From the NCBI RefSeq assembly GCF_024753545.1, contig NZ_JANTOO010000010.1, positions 248,001-312,000 of the forward strand: DNA of 64,000 nt. The letters are read 5' to 3'. Positions 25,182 to 34,092 of this stretch are shown here, in pieces. Both the position numbers and the translations under genes were made by a program. Each line of letters opens with the position of its first letter. The stretch's first letter is position 1. The notes under the pieces are model-generated. The model made no database searches. It was not told the origin of the DNA and was given only the letters and a program-made list of their open reading frames with translations. Source of the DNA: Lysinibacillus pinottii. GTDB taxonomy: Bacteria > Bacillota > Bacilli > Bacillales_A > Planococcaceae.

Positions 25182-26516
25182 TTACTCGCTTGTAAAATCT
25201 ATAGTAAACGTTATTTTTCCATTTGATAGTGCGGACTCCGTTACAAAGTCTAACTGTTCGGCAAGACTTTTCACTGTAGCGAGACCAAGCCCTGTTCCAG
25301 AGAAATGTTTATTTCGAGAGCTTTCCCCTACATAAAACGGTTGCCATATTTTAGAAATATCCTGAAGCGTTGTATGATTACTTACTTTCAATATACCCGA
25401 ATGAAAGGTAATCATTATTTCATTGCCCGAGGTGTATTTTAGTGCATTGCTAACCAAATTTTCTACAATATAATAGACTTTTTCCTGCTCACTATTCAGC
25501 ATAAAGGTAGTTACGTCAGATTGAAGAACTATCTGCTTATCCCCCTTCAAAGGCTGATAGCTTTGGATGATTTCTTGTAGTAGCTGGAAAAAGTCAAAAT
25601 GTGATACATTCATAGCATTTTCTTCTGTTCGAGCATAATAAAGCATATCTGTAATGATTTTCTCCATACGATCCACTTGCTGATGAATAACAGTTAAATA
25701 GGTGCCATCATCCAACCCATCTTCAATCCCACTTGAGTAAACATTAATGAGGGCGAGAGGCGTTTTCAACTCATGTGTTAAGCCCATCATAAATTGCTTT
25801 AAATCTAGATTTCGTTGGGTTAATAATTGCTGTGCTGATTCAAGGGTTAAACTCATTTTATTAATACTTTTTGCTAATTCTTCGATTTCATCACCCGTTT
25901 GAATGGTCGTCTGTTGAAAATTCAGTTCCCCAATTTCTTTTGCTACTTGTTGCAATTCATTTAATGGATTGGTTATTTTTCGAGATAGGAGCCCCGTAAC
26001 TATAATAATGATTAAAATGCTTACTATTAGAAAGGCTAAATTAAAACGATTAATAAAAGAGGCTATATCTGTAAAACGTGCCATAGTGGCTCCAATCATC
26101 ACAAGCTGATCCTCTTCTTTCGCATAATGCACAATAAAGCTAGACTTTTGTTTCCCCTGATCATAGAGCTTTCCTACAACTTTATCTTCCGAGATAGTTT
26201 GAAGTACTTCCTCGGAAACCCAAAATTTATTTAGAGCTATATGCTTTCTCGCCAGTTGAAGTCTTAAATTTTCATTCAGATCATTGAGGGAATCCTCCAA
26301 TGGAACTGCTATAATCGTGACATCAAATTGACGCTCCACCAACTCTACATCCTCTAAAACTTGATAAGTCTCAAAGGCTTCTGATACTTTTTTATTCAGC
26401 TGATAAAGATAAAATTTAGGGAGAAAAAACTGGCTTACACCAAGGGATATAGAAAATGTAAGTATGACTACTAAAGTAATATAAATGGTTAATTTTGTGC
26501 CGATTTTCTGTTTCAT
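25182..26516 (-). CDS. Sensor histidine kinase
   Basis: 444 residues: TM1 about 10-32, an extracytoplasmic sensor of about 120 residues, TM2 about 155-177, HAMP to about 230, HisKA with FMMGLTHELKTPLALINVYS (phospho-His near 248), and HATPase with NLVSNALKY (N box) and FSGTGLGLATVKSLAEQ (G2 box). It overlaps the response regulator gene by 4 bp and is probably its partner. Signal unknown. Confidence 0.93.
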   Translation of the reverse strand: MKQKIGTKLTIYITLVVILTFSISLGVSQFFLPKFYLYQLNKKVSEAFETYQVLEDVELVERQFDVTIIAVPLEDSLNDLNENLRLQLARKHIALNKFWVSEEVLQTISEDKVVGKLYDQGKQKSSFIVHYAKEEDQLVMIGATMARFTDIASFINRFNLAFLIVSILIIIIVTGLLSRKITNPLNELQQVAKEIGELNFQQTTIQTGDEIEELAKSINKMSLTLESAQQLLTQRNLDLKQFMMGLTHELKTPLALINVYSSGIEDGLDDGTYLTVIHQQVDRMEKIITDMLYYARTEENAMNVSHFDFFQLLQEIIQSYQPLKGDKQIVLQSDVTTFMLNSEQEKVYYIVENLVSNALKYTSGNEIMITFHSGILKVSNHTTLQDISKIWQPFYVGESSRNKHFSGTGLGLATVKSLAEQLDFVTESALSNGKITFTIDFTSE

Positions 26517-27151
26517 TCGCTTGTACTATACCCAATACCTCTATGTGTTTGGATAATGTTCTCCCCTATTTTTTCTCGCAATCGTCGTATATGTGTGTCC
26601 ACTGTTCGAGCATCTCCCATATAGTCCAATCCCCACACTAAATCCAGGAGCTGATCTCTCGTCAAGATTTGTCTCCGATTTTGGCTAAAAATTCGTAACA
26701 GCTCAAATTCCGTTTTCGTTAACTCTATTTCTATCCCTGCTCGCCAAACACGTTTACTTGTCACATCGAAGGACACATTCTGTAGCTGTTGTATAGCTTC
26801 GATTTGCAGTAATTTTTTCGCCCTCATAATGAGTACCTTAGGATAAAAGGGTTTATTGACATAATCGTCAGCCCCCTCTGCTAACGCTTGAAATTCATCC
26901 TCACCAGTGTCTCTTGCTGTTAGCAGTAAGACCTTTATCTTTTGTGTTTGTTTCATTTCACGACAGACCATCAACCCATCTTTTTTAGGCATCATCCAAT
27001 CTAAAATGGCCAAATCAATTTTTTCTTGATAAAAAATGGCAAGTGCTTCCTCTCCATTTGTTGCGGTAAAGACCGTGAACCCCTCTCTTTGAAAATAGTT
27101 TTGTAAAATCTTTAACATAGCTAATTCATCATCTGCAATGAGTATATTCAT
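26513..27151 (-). CDS. OmpR family response regulator
   Basis: 212 residues. The receiver domain has acidic DDE near residues 6-8, phospho-acceptor Asp in DLAILDWMMPKKDG (near 52), Thr in LLTARD and Lys in NKPF. The C-terminal winged helix carries KTEFELLRIFSQN and DARTVDTHIRRLREKI. It lies 12 bp after the glucosaminidase gene, so all three genes are likely one transcript. Confidence 0.95.
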   Translation of the reverse strand: MNILIADDELAMLKILQNYFQREGFTVFTATNGEEALAIFYQEKIDLAILDWMMPKKDGLMVCREMKQTQKIKVLLLTARDTGEDEFQALAEGADDYVNKPFYPKVLIMRAKKLLQIEAIQQLQNVSFDVTSKRVWRAGIEIELTKTEFELLRIFSQNRRQILTRDQLLDLVWGLDYMGDARTVDTHIRRLREKIGENIIQTHRGIGYSTSE

Positions 27152-27163
27152 TTTATGAAACTC

Positions 27164-27706
27164 CTAATGATCATATTTTTCCAGATTATATTGTTCGATA
27201 ATAGCCATTAATTTTTCGGGATATAAAGGATCCGTCGAATAATTGCTTTTTTTCAAGGCATAGGCAGCTTCTTGATAGGTTGACGCTGCCAAAACCTCTT
27301 CGTATTGATGTGCATTCCAACTGGTACCCTCTAATAATAGCTGAAGATGGTCCTTTAATGCACTATTCCAATCGGGGTAAGCTCGAAATTCTGCTTCCGT
27401 TGTATAGCTTTTATTATGTTCATATTCAACTGTCGGCATTTTAACGGATTTACCATGATACCTGCCCTTCATCCCAAACAAGTTATTTGCGTTAACAGCT
27501 AATTCACTTTTACCATAATTCGATTCCAATATAGCCTGTGCAATAATTATGCTTGGCAATATTTCTTGACCTTGCTGATTTAATGTCACCGCTAGTGGTG
27601 CGATTTCATCAATAAATGCTACTTCGTCGTTATGACCCTGTCCAAATAGCTTGGCCATGTATAGGGCTAAAATAACTGTAAGTAATAGCATGCTGATTTT
27701 TTTCAT
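27164..27706 (-). CDS. Glucosaminidase-type peptidoglycan hydrolase
   Basis: A 180-residue protein with an N-terminal signal or anchor helix (KKISMLLLTVILALYMAKLF) and a glucosaminidase (GH73-like) domain, with catalytic Glu in AQAILESNYGKSELA (near residue 63) followed by NNLFGMKG. It would cut wall glycan between GlcNAc and MurNAc outside the cell. It leads an operon with a two-component system, so the system may answer to cell-wall state. Confidence 0.88.
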   Translation of the reverse strand: MKKISMLLLTVILALYMAKLFGQGHNDEVAFIDEIAPLAVTLNQQGQEILPSIIIAQAILESNYGKSELAVNANNLFGMKGRYHGKSVKMPTVEYEHNKSYTTEAEFRAYPDWNSALKDHLQLLLEGTSWNAHQYEEVLAASTYQEAAYALKKSNYSTDPLYPEKLMAIIEQYNLEKYDH

Positions 27707-27791
27707 TGTGTTTTACCTCATTTCCATTAAGCTGATGGTTGTATCGTAAAACAGCAATGTTACAGTTATTTGACAAAACATGAAAAGTGGC

Positions 27792-27826
27792 AAAAAAAGC
27801 CCGCACTTTTTAAAGTACGAGCTTTT
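27792..27826. terminator. Terminator between the GNAT and glucosaminidase genes
   Basis: AAAAAGCCCGCACTTT and AAAGTACGAGCTTTT form a stem with flanking A/T runs. It lies upstream of the glucosaminidase gene, and rightward reading has a T-run. Confidence 0.6.
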
Positions 27827-27849
27827 GTATAGAGTCCATCCTATTGCAA

Positions 27850-28731
27850 TTAACAATGCGATGTGAAAGGGAACATAAAATTCCCTTGCACAAACGTTTT
27901 TTTCGAAAGCACGAATAAAGCGTCGTCATCATTTGGCAGGATGGTTGCATTCATGCCTTCCATCATAAACTCTGGTGTAAAATGAAACACTACTTTTTTG
28001 GTTGTTTTCTTGACAATACTTGCTAGCAAATCCTCTACATTGATAGCATGCAAAGAGATGATATCATAAATATTTAGTACCCCTTCTTCTTCCTCCATTA
28101 ATACTATTGTTTCTGATTCTTCTAAATAGTAAATAGCATGCGGGAAAACTAACGTAAAATAAAACATTAATAAGCTTTCATTTTGCTCCACAGCAATCAC
28201 ACTTGAATGGGTATAACGATTTTTCGCATAAGCTTCAAGAAGGGCTAGATTTTGATCAATGGTCAGCAGTTGGACGCTAGTCTGCTTTCGTTGTATAGGT
28301 CTTGTAGTAAGGTCTAAGCTGAATTCACTTTCATGGATACGCGTAAAGCCAAACTTGGGATAAAAATCGAGTACTGTTTCATTGGCAAAGAGATACATGA
28401 AATCACAGGCTTCTTCGTACTCCTTCATGATATGTAGCATCAATTGCTTTGCCAAACCTTGATGACGATGATGTTCATCGGTCATCACCGTCCCAATCTG
28501 AATTCCCTTTAATTGCTCGCCATTTATGCAAATCGACATTTTGTAAACAGAAGCATTGGCGATCACTTTTCCTTCATGTATAAATGAATAAGGAATATAT
28601 TGGTCATTCCAATACCCTCTGTTATACCAGCCTCGAAAATCCAAACCAAATGTTTTTATGGCTAAATCATTAAAACTATCCTTTAATCGATCATCATGAC
28701 GATAATCACACACCAATTCGTACTTCTTCAT
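27850..28731 (-). CDS. GNAT family N-acetyltransferase, Eis-like
   Basis: 293 residues. The acetyl-CoA loop lies in TVMTDEHHRHQGLAKQLMLH (about residues 80-100), followed by CDFMYLFANETVLDFYPKFGF, which is typical of Eis-type enzymes with a second GNAT-like half and a C-terminal sterol-carrier-like tail. The acceptor is unknown. The RBS GGAGGG precedes ATG 28731. Confidence 0.85.
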   Translation of the reverse strand: MKKYELVCDYRHDDRLKDSFNDLAIKTFGLDFRGWYNRGYWNDQYIPYSFIHEGKVIANASVYKMSICINGEQLKGIQIGTVMTDEHHRHQGLAKQLMLHIMKEYEEACDFMYLFANETVLDFYPKFGFTRIHESEFSLDLTTRPIQRKQTSVQLLTIDQNLALLEAYAKNRYTHSSVIAVEQNESLLMFYFTLVFPHAIYYLEESETIVLMEEEEGVLNIYDIISLHAINVEDLLASIVKKTTKKVVFHFTPEFMMEGMNATILPNDDDALFVLSKKTFVQGNFMFPFTSHC

Positions 28732-29217
28732 GTTTTTCCCTCCGATTATATATAGGAATACATCTTTATTAGTGGAATCCTCACCTCCTAAAAACAGAAA
28801 AAGACCCTATGAGAAAACCTCATAAAGTCCTTTGTTGATACACAGAAAACAATGCTCACCACTTTAGTGGCTACTAAAGTATCTGTTTATTTGAATCAGA
28901 CAAGATTATGCTTCTCTTCGTTATCGCAAAAGGGCCATACTAAATAAATCTATAATTTTCTAACATTATAGAATAGCCCTTCTATTAAATTCATAGGAAT
29001 TTAAATCGCGATAATAAGTTTTAGCATAAATGTCTAATTTCCCTTCTGTTTTTAAGAATACTCTAATCTTACCACTTTCTGCTAAATGCTGTCTAGATGA
29101 ATTCCCTGATGTATCGACCATGTTAGTTAGACTGAAAAAGAATAGTATAAGTATAGAATATCCTGCAAATGTTCAATCTATAAAGAAGTTAACCATGAAG
29201 GGAGCCTACAATTCAGC
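28732..29217. other. Upstream region of the germination operon, no gene
   Basis: The 486-bp gap holds a weak hairpin near 28,800-28,840 and a CATACTA at 28936-28942. That is the form of a sigma-G -10 box, but no matching -35 is visible at the right distance. A 63-codon open frame at 29030 has no ribosome binding site and is not called as a gene. Confidence 0.4.
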
Positions 29218-30738
29218 ATGAAATTTAAACTAGCTTTCAACAAAAAACAACTACCCTCCGTTGAACAGCCACCAAAAGAAAATCTTGTAAGGGTCGCCCC
29301 GACAACTGATCATTTTATTCAGTCGATTCAAAATGCAACGAATAACCCAGCTGATTTAATAATGAAGGCCATCCCACATAATATTACGCTTATTTATATA
29401 GATAATTTAGTCGATAATCAGACATTGAACAATGACATTATTGCAAATTTGCTCAATAATCCTCAAGAAACACTAGAAGGCATTGAGGCAAGTCTTTCTA
29501 TCCCCGAAATTGTAAAATCCAATCTACTACAGGAAACAGTAGAATCGATGGTCAATGGATCTGTCGTTATTCATATAGACGGCTGCTCCCAAGTTCTTAT
29601 TGGCAATATCGCTACGCGAGAATCCCGATCATTATCGGCACCAGAAAATGAATCACAGGTCATTGGAACACAGGTTGGGTTTAATGAAAGCTTAACTACA
29701 AATATTTCTTTAATCCGTCGCTACATAGTAAGTCCTAACCTTTGTAATGAAAAACTGAAAATCGGCACGCGTACCAATACCTCTGTCTCACTGCTATATA
29801 TGAATGGCATTGCTAATGTGCAAATGGTCCATACAATGCGCCAACGAATAACGGATTTATATGTCGATGAGCTACTTGATAGTGCCGTTTTGGCAGAAAT
29901 GATTGATGATAATTCATTGTCAGTATTCCCTCAAATGCTGCTAACGGAAAGGCCAGATAGATTTTGTGATGCGTTATTAGATGGAAAAATAGGTGTTTTA
30001 GTTGATGGTAGCTCGATGGCTATTATTTGCCCGCAAGCCTTTACGGAATTTTTTCAAAGCCAGGAAGATCAAAACTTAAGATGGCAAATTGCTACCTTTC
30101 TTCGTTTATTACGACTATCTGCCTTCTTTTTATCCGTCTATTTAACACCCTTTTACGTGGCGGCTTTAACCTTTCATTACGAGGTCATTCCACAAGCCTT
30201 TTTAGTGCCATTAAGTGAGTCCAGAGCCTTAGTTCCTTTCCCACCTATATTCGAAGCGTTATTATTAGAGTTTATTATTGAATTACTACGAGAAGCTGGG
30301 GCAAGACTACCAACAAAAATTGGACAAACCATCGGTATCGTTGGCGGTATCGTAATAGGTACAGCAGCCGTACAGGCAGGTATTACGAGTAATATTTTAT
30401 TGATTATCATTGCTTTAAGTGCTCTCGCTTCCTTCACTTCTCCGAGTTATATGATGGGCAACGTGATTCGTTTGATTCGTTTCCCCATCATTATCCTTGC
30501 AGGCTTTTGGGGTTTTTATGGCATTATGCTAGCTTTTTGTTTTATTCTTATTCATCTTTTACGTCAATCAAGTTTGGGTGCTCCGTATTTGTCTCCTTTC
30601 TATCCACCAAGGTTGAAAGAAATGCGGGATAGTATTATCAGAATGCCTATTCCTTATACAGCGAAAAGACCTGCGTTAACAAGACCAAAAGACACCAATA
30701 AATTCGAGCCTGAGCCAATAAAACCGGAAAAAAGTTGA
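29218..30738 (+). CDS. Spore germinant receptor subunit A (GerA/GerKA family)
   Basis: 506 residues: a hydrophilic N-terminal half with VDGSSMAIICPQAFTEFFQS, then FLRLLRLSAFFLSVYLTPFY and four or five membrane helices, including PPIFEALLLEFIIELLREAG and TSPSYMMGNVIRLIRFPII. This is the GerA A-subunit fold in the inner spore membrane; with B and C it senses a germinant and starts ion release. ATG 29218 follows GAAGGGAG. B-subunit gene begins 16 bp downstream. Confidence 0.95.
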   Translation: MKFKLAFNKKQLPSVEQPPKENLVRVAPTTDHFIQSIQNATNNPADLIMKAIPHNITLIYIDNLVDNQTLNNDIIANLLNNPQETLEGIEASLSIPEIVKSNLLQETVESMVNGSVVIHIDGCSQVLIGNIATRESRSLSAPENESQVIGTQVGFNESLTTNISLIRRYIVSPNLCNEKLKIGTRTNTSVSLLYMNGIANVQMVHTMRQRITDLYVDELLDSAVLAEMIDDNSLSVFPQMLLTERPDRFCDALLDGKIGVLVDGSSMAIICPQAFTEFFQSQEDQNLRWQIATFLRLLRLSAFFLSVYLTPFYVAALTFHYEVIPQAFLVPLSESRALVPFPPIFEALLLEFIIELLREAGARLPTKIGQTIGIVGGIVIGTAAVQAGITSNILLIIIALSALASFTSPSYMMGNVIRLIRFPIIILAGFWGFYGIMLAFCFILIHLLRQSSLGAPYLSPFYPPRLKEMRDSIIRMPIPYTAKRPALTRPKDTNKFEPEPIKPEKS

Positions 30739-30754
30739 ACTGAAGGTGAAATAA

Positions 30755-31876
30755 ATGAACAATCCTACACAACTTAACCCAAAAGAGATGATTAACGCTT
30801 ATTTGCTCTTTTTTGTCGTGCACAGCGCTCAAATTGGGGTCGGTATACAGGGATTTCAACGCATTATCTATCAAGATGCAAGGCAGGATGCATGGATTTC
30901 AGTTCTGATAGCAGGCATTGCCACCCATATAGTCACATTTTGCATGATTAAAACATTAGACATATACGGCTCCCATGATTTATATGGCATCCAACAAGAT
31001 ATTTTTGGAAAATGGATGGGCAATTTTTTAAATGCGTTGTATGTTACTTATTGCTCTGTCGCCTTTTTTTCTGTTTTGCGAAATTATATTGAAGTGATTC
31101 ACGCATGGATTTTCCCTAGTATTGGGACATGGTTTCTGTCCGCTACGTTATTAGTCATTATTATTTATGCCTTTACAGGTGGGCTTCGAGTAATAGTCGG
31201 TGTATCCTTTTTCAGTATCATACTTTCCTTATGGATACTACCCATGCTAGCTTTTCCAATAAAGTATGCCTCAGCGGAAAGTTTATTTCCTATTTTAGAA
31301 AACGACATTCGCTCCATTTTAAAGGGCGCCCATTCCATGACCTTTACCATTATCGGCTTCGAAATCTTAAATGTTATTTATCCCTTTGTAAAAGACAAAA
31401 AAAATATTCGCAAGCCCGTTCATTTAGGATTATTGTTTACGACATTGATTTATCTAGTAGTCATGATGGTGTCCATTGCTTATTACAGTGAGGGAAAATT
31501 ACTAAAAACCATTTGGGCAACATTGACATTGTTTAGCTTTATCAGCTTCCCTTTTATAGAACGTTTTGAATTTATAGCCGTTTGTTTTTGGATGCTCATT
31601 ATTATACCGAATTTATGTCTGTATTTATGGGCCGCATATCGCGGAGCCATTCGATTAGTCAAAATACGCGCCACGACATTTGTTTGGCTTTTTTCCTTCA
31701 TCGTTTTCATTTTCACAATGATCATTCAAACCCGTACAGAAATCAATACGATTAACACCTTATTTGGCAATATAGCATTTTATGTTATTTTTATTTACCC
31801 TATTTTATTATGGATCTTGGCTATATTAAAAAAGAAGGTTTCATCAAAGAAGGTGACCAAAAATGAACAAGCTTAG
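30755..31876 (+). CDS. Spore germinant receptor subunit B (GerB/GerKB, APC-type permease)
   Basis: 373 residues with about 10 membrane helices and the family start NPKEMINAYLLFFVVHSAQIG. GerB proteins have an amino-acid-permease fold and bind the germinant. Its end overlaps the C-subunit start by 14 bp. Confidence 0.94.
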   Translation: MNNPTQLNPKEMINAYLLFFVVHSAQIGVGIQGFQRIIYQDARQDAWISVLIAGIATHIVTFCMIKTLDIYGSHDLYGIQQDIFGKWMGNFLNALYVTYCSVAFFSVLRNYIEVIHAWIFPSIGTWFLSATLLVIIIYAFTGGLRVIVGVSFFSIILSLWILPMLAFPIKYASAESLFPILENDIRSILKGAHSMTFTIIGFEILNVIYPFVKDKKNIRKPVHLGLLFTTLIYLVVMMVSIAYYSEGKLLKTIWATLTLFSFISFPFIERFEFIAVCFWMLIIIPNLCLYLWAAYRGAIRLVKIRATTFVWLFSFIVFIFTMIIQTRTEINTINTLFGNIAFYVIFIYPILLWILAILKKKVSSKKVTKNEQA

Positions 31877-32987
31877 ATGCTCTTTTATTGTGCTGCTCTC
31901 ATTGGTTTTTTTATATGGATGTGCTCAAACCAATGTTTTAGATAAAGTAGGATTAACCACATTAGTTGGCTACGATGTAGGGACAGAAAGCAAAATGGCT
32001 GCGACAGCTGTTATTCGTGAAGTCAATCCAGAGTTCCAAAGTAAAGTGGAAATTTTGACAACAGAAAATGACACAAGTAAAGGGAATCGAATGGAAGCGA
32101 ACAGAAAGCTTTCAAAAAAAATAATGGTTGGTCAAATGAGGGTTATTTTGTTTGGTGAAGAATTGGCGAAAGAAGATTTACGTTATTATATTGATACTAG
32201 TCTAGAAAACGCCAGCATCAGCAACGGTATTTATATGGCCGTAGTGGAAGGTAAAGCAGCCCCATTTTTGAAATACGAATACCAAAATATTGAGGATATT
32301 GGTCAGCATGTTTTCAGATTAATCGAGCAAAATGTGAAACAGGAATATATGATTTCGGCGACTCTTCACCAGATTGCTCATGATTATTATTCCATTGGAC
32401 AGGATTTAGCTATGCCTACCATCAAAAGAGATGGTGAATTTGTGGAGCTAAGTGGTGTAGCTCTCTTTAAAGGTGGCAAAATGGTTAGTACACTTCCTGC
32501 AAAGGATAGCTTTTATGTAAAAATTGTCAGAGATACGTTTAAAGTAGGTTTATATGAAACCATTTTGGAGCAAGAAGATATTCCTCCTAAATTACTCCAT
32601 AAACCTGCGGATAAAATAACGGTCGCTTTCGACGCCATCCACTCGACAAGAGAGATGAAATTACTGGATGCAAAAACACCTGCGTTTGATTTAAACATTA
32701 AAATCAAATCAAGGGTATTAGAAGTATTTCCAGATATTAATCAGGGTGACCGAGACAGCGTGATTGCCCTTGAAAAAGCCATTGAAAAAAAATTGTCGAA
32801 GGAAATAGCAAGAGTCATTGCTCATAGTCAGAAAGTGGAATCCGATATTTTTGGCTTCGGGGAGAAATATAGAAGCGTTGTGAGATATTCCTATTTAACA
32901 AAGGACAAATGGCATGAAATGTATAAGGATATGAAAGTAAATGTAAATGTTGATTTTGTGGTCTTAAGAGACGGTGTTTTTGAATAA
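31863..32987 (+). CDS. Spore germinant receptor subunit C (Ger(x)C lipoprotein)
   Basis: 374 residues with a lipoprotein signal ending LVFLYGC (Cys near residue 20), then the Ger(x)C region with ANRKLSKKIMVGQMRVILFG and C-terminal KDKWHEMYKDMKVNVNVDF. Lipid-anchored outer-face subunit of the receptor. It ends 1 bp before the convergent nucleoside hydrolase stop, with no room for a terminator. Confidence 0.94.
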   Translation: MNKLRCSFIVLLSLVFLYGCAQTNVLDKVGLTTLVGYDVGTESKMAATAVIREVNPEFQSKVEILTTENDTSKGNRMEANRKLSKKIMVGQMRVILFGEELAKEDLRYYIDTSLENASISNGIYMAVVEGKAAPFLKYEYQNIEDIGQHVFRLIEQNVKQEYMISATLHQIAHDYYSIGQDLAMPTIKRDGEFVELSGVALFKGGKMVSTLPAKDSFYVKIVRDTFKVGLYETILEQEDIPPKLLHKPADKITVAFDAIHSTREMKLLDAKTPAFDLNIKIKSRVLEVFPDINQGDRDSVIALEKAIEKKLSKEIARVIAHSQKVESDIFGFGEKYRSVVRYSYLTKDKWHEMYKDMKVNVNVDFVVLRDGVFE

Positions 32988-32988
32988 T

Positions 32989-33942
32989 TTATAGCCAATC
33001 ATGGCCGGCCATAATAGATATAAAGTGATGGAAGAATATATCATAGTGGATATCAAATGCAATGCGATGTCTTTTTTTACCACTATTTATATTTTCAAAT
33101 GGTCGTGTTTCGGCAATGCTCTGCCCTCTAGCAGGTCCATCTAATTTATCAACAACCATCACAGGATATGACTCATAGATGAACATCTCAGGATAAATTG
33201 CTGCCATTAGCGTTAAAGCATCATGGACGGGGCTACCTAGTAGTGATGGGTCCCGTTCTTGATAAAATTTTGTATAGTATTCCATCAATGGTTTAAGGAT
33301 TTTCGTCTTTCCAAATGAGTCTATATAATTAACCATTCCTGGTGTAACAATTGCCTTCTGTGTAGCATTCAATGGAATAATTGTGACATTTTTTGCATAG
33401 GTGAGCACAATATTAACCGCAAATGGATCCCCGTGAAAGTTTGCTTCCGCTACGGTCGTAACATTGCCCGGCACCCAAAACGCCCCACCCATAATATAAA
33501 TTTCCTTCACATGTTGCATGAGCTGATTATAAAGAATAAACATGGTCGCTAAGGATGTAAGACGCCCAATATTGACAATGATTAGTTCATCATTCTTGTG
33601 TTTCTCGATAATATTAACAATTTCCAAAAAGTTTTCGGTTTTTATGTCATGATCTTCGTTCGGGATAATCGGACCAAGTCCATGTTCTCCATGTATTTCT
33701 GGATAATACGTTGGCTGTTCGCCGGTTAGTGGGATCTCTGCACCTAAAATAACGGGAATTCCCTCGGGAAAATCAAATAATTTCATAACATAATAAATAT
33801 TAGCTACCGCATCCTTTCTTGATACATTGCCATAATCGGCAATTAACCCGACAATTTCGATTTCTTTGTGTAATCTTGCATAAATCAATGCTATCGTATC
33901 GTCGATGCCAATGTCACCGAATAACAATACTTTTTTCTTCAA
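32989..33942 (-). CDS. Nucleoside hydrolase, IunH family
   Basis: 317 residues, start TTG 33942 after GGGAGG. The N-terminal motif reads FGDIGIDDTIAL, where the usual DTDxGxDD has lost its first Asp while the Ca-binding Asp and the DD pair remain. NIGRLTSLA, FHGDPFAVN and VHDALTLMAAIYPE supply the other site residues. It splits purine or pyrimidine ribosides to base and ribose. A role in feeding purines to germination or salvage is possible; it is not in the ger operon. Confidence 0.87.
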   Translation of the reverse strand: MKKKVLLFGDIGIDDTIALIYARLHKEIEIVGLIADYGNVSRKDAVANIYYVMKLFDFPEGIPVILGAEIPLTGEQPTYYPEIHGEHGLGPIIPNEDHDIKTENFLEIVNIIEKHKNDELIIVNIGRLTSLATMFILYNQLMQHVKEIYIMGGAFWVPGNVTTVAEANFHGDPFAVNIVLTYAKNVTIIPLNATQKAIVTPGMVNYIDSFGKTKILKPLMEYYTKFYQERDPSLLGSPVHDALTLMAAIYPEMFIYESYPVMVVDKLDGPARGQSIAETRPFENINSGKKRHRIAFDIHYDIFFHHFISIMAGHDWL

Positions 33943-34046
33943 ACAAAGGCCTCCCTTGTACTGCCGATTTACCTATCCTTATAGTACGGTTCATACAACC
34001 AAGACGCCACTGATTGTTTACTTTTTTGGAAAAATTAGTGATACAT

Positions 34047-34079
34047 AAAAAAACCCACTTGCAATTGGCAAATGGGCTT
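34047..34079 (-). terminator. Terminator of the UvrA-like gene
   Basis: GCCCATTTGCCAATTGCAAG and the following TGGG(T)7, read leftward, form a short GC-rich stem with a T-run just past the stop. Confidence 0.75.
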
Positions 34080-34092
34080 CGAACGTAGGATT

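Noticed and set aside
28936..28942. Sigma-G promoter for the germination operon
   Set aside because: The -10 form CATACTA is present, but no acceptable -35 at 17-18 bp and it lies about 280 bp from the start.
29030..29221. 63-codon open frame ending over the gerA start
   Set aside because: No RBS; likely the leader of the ger operon read by chance.
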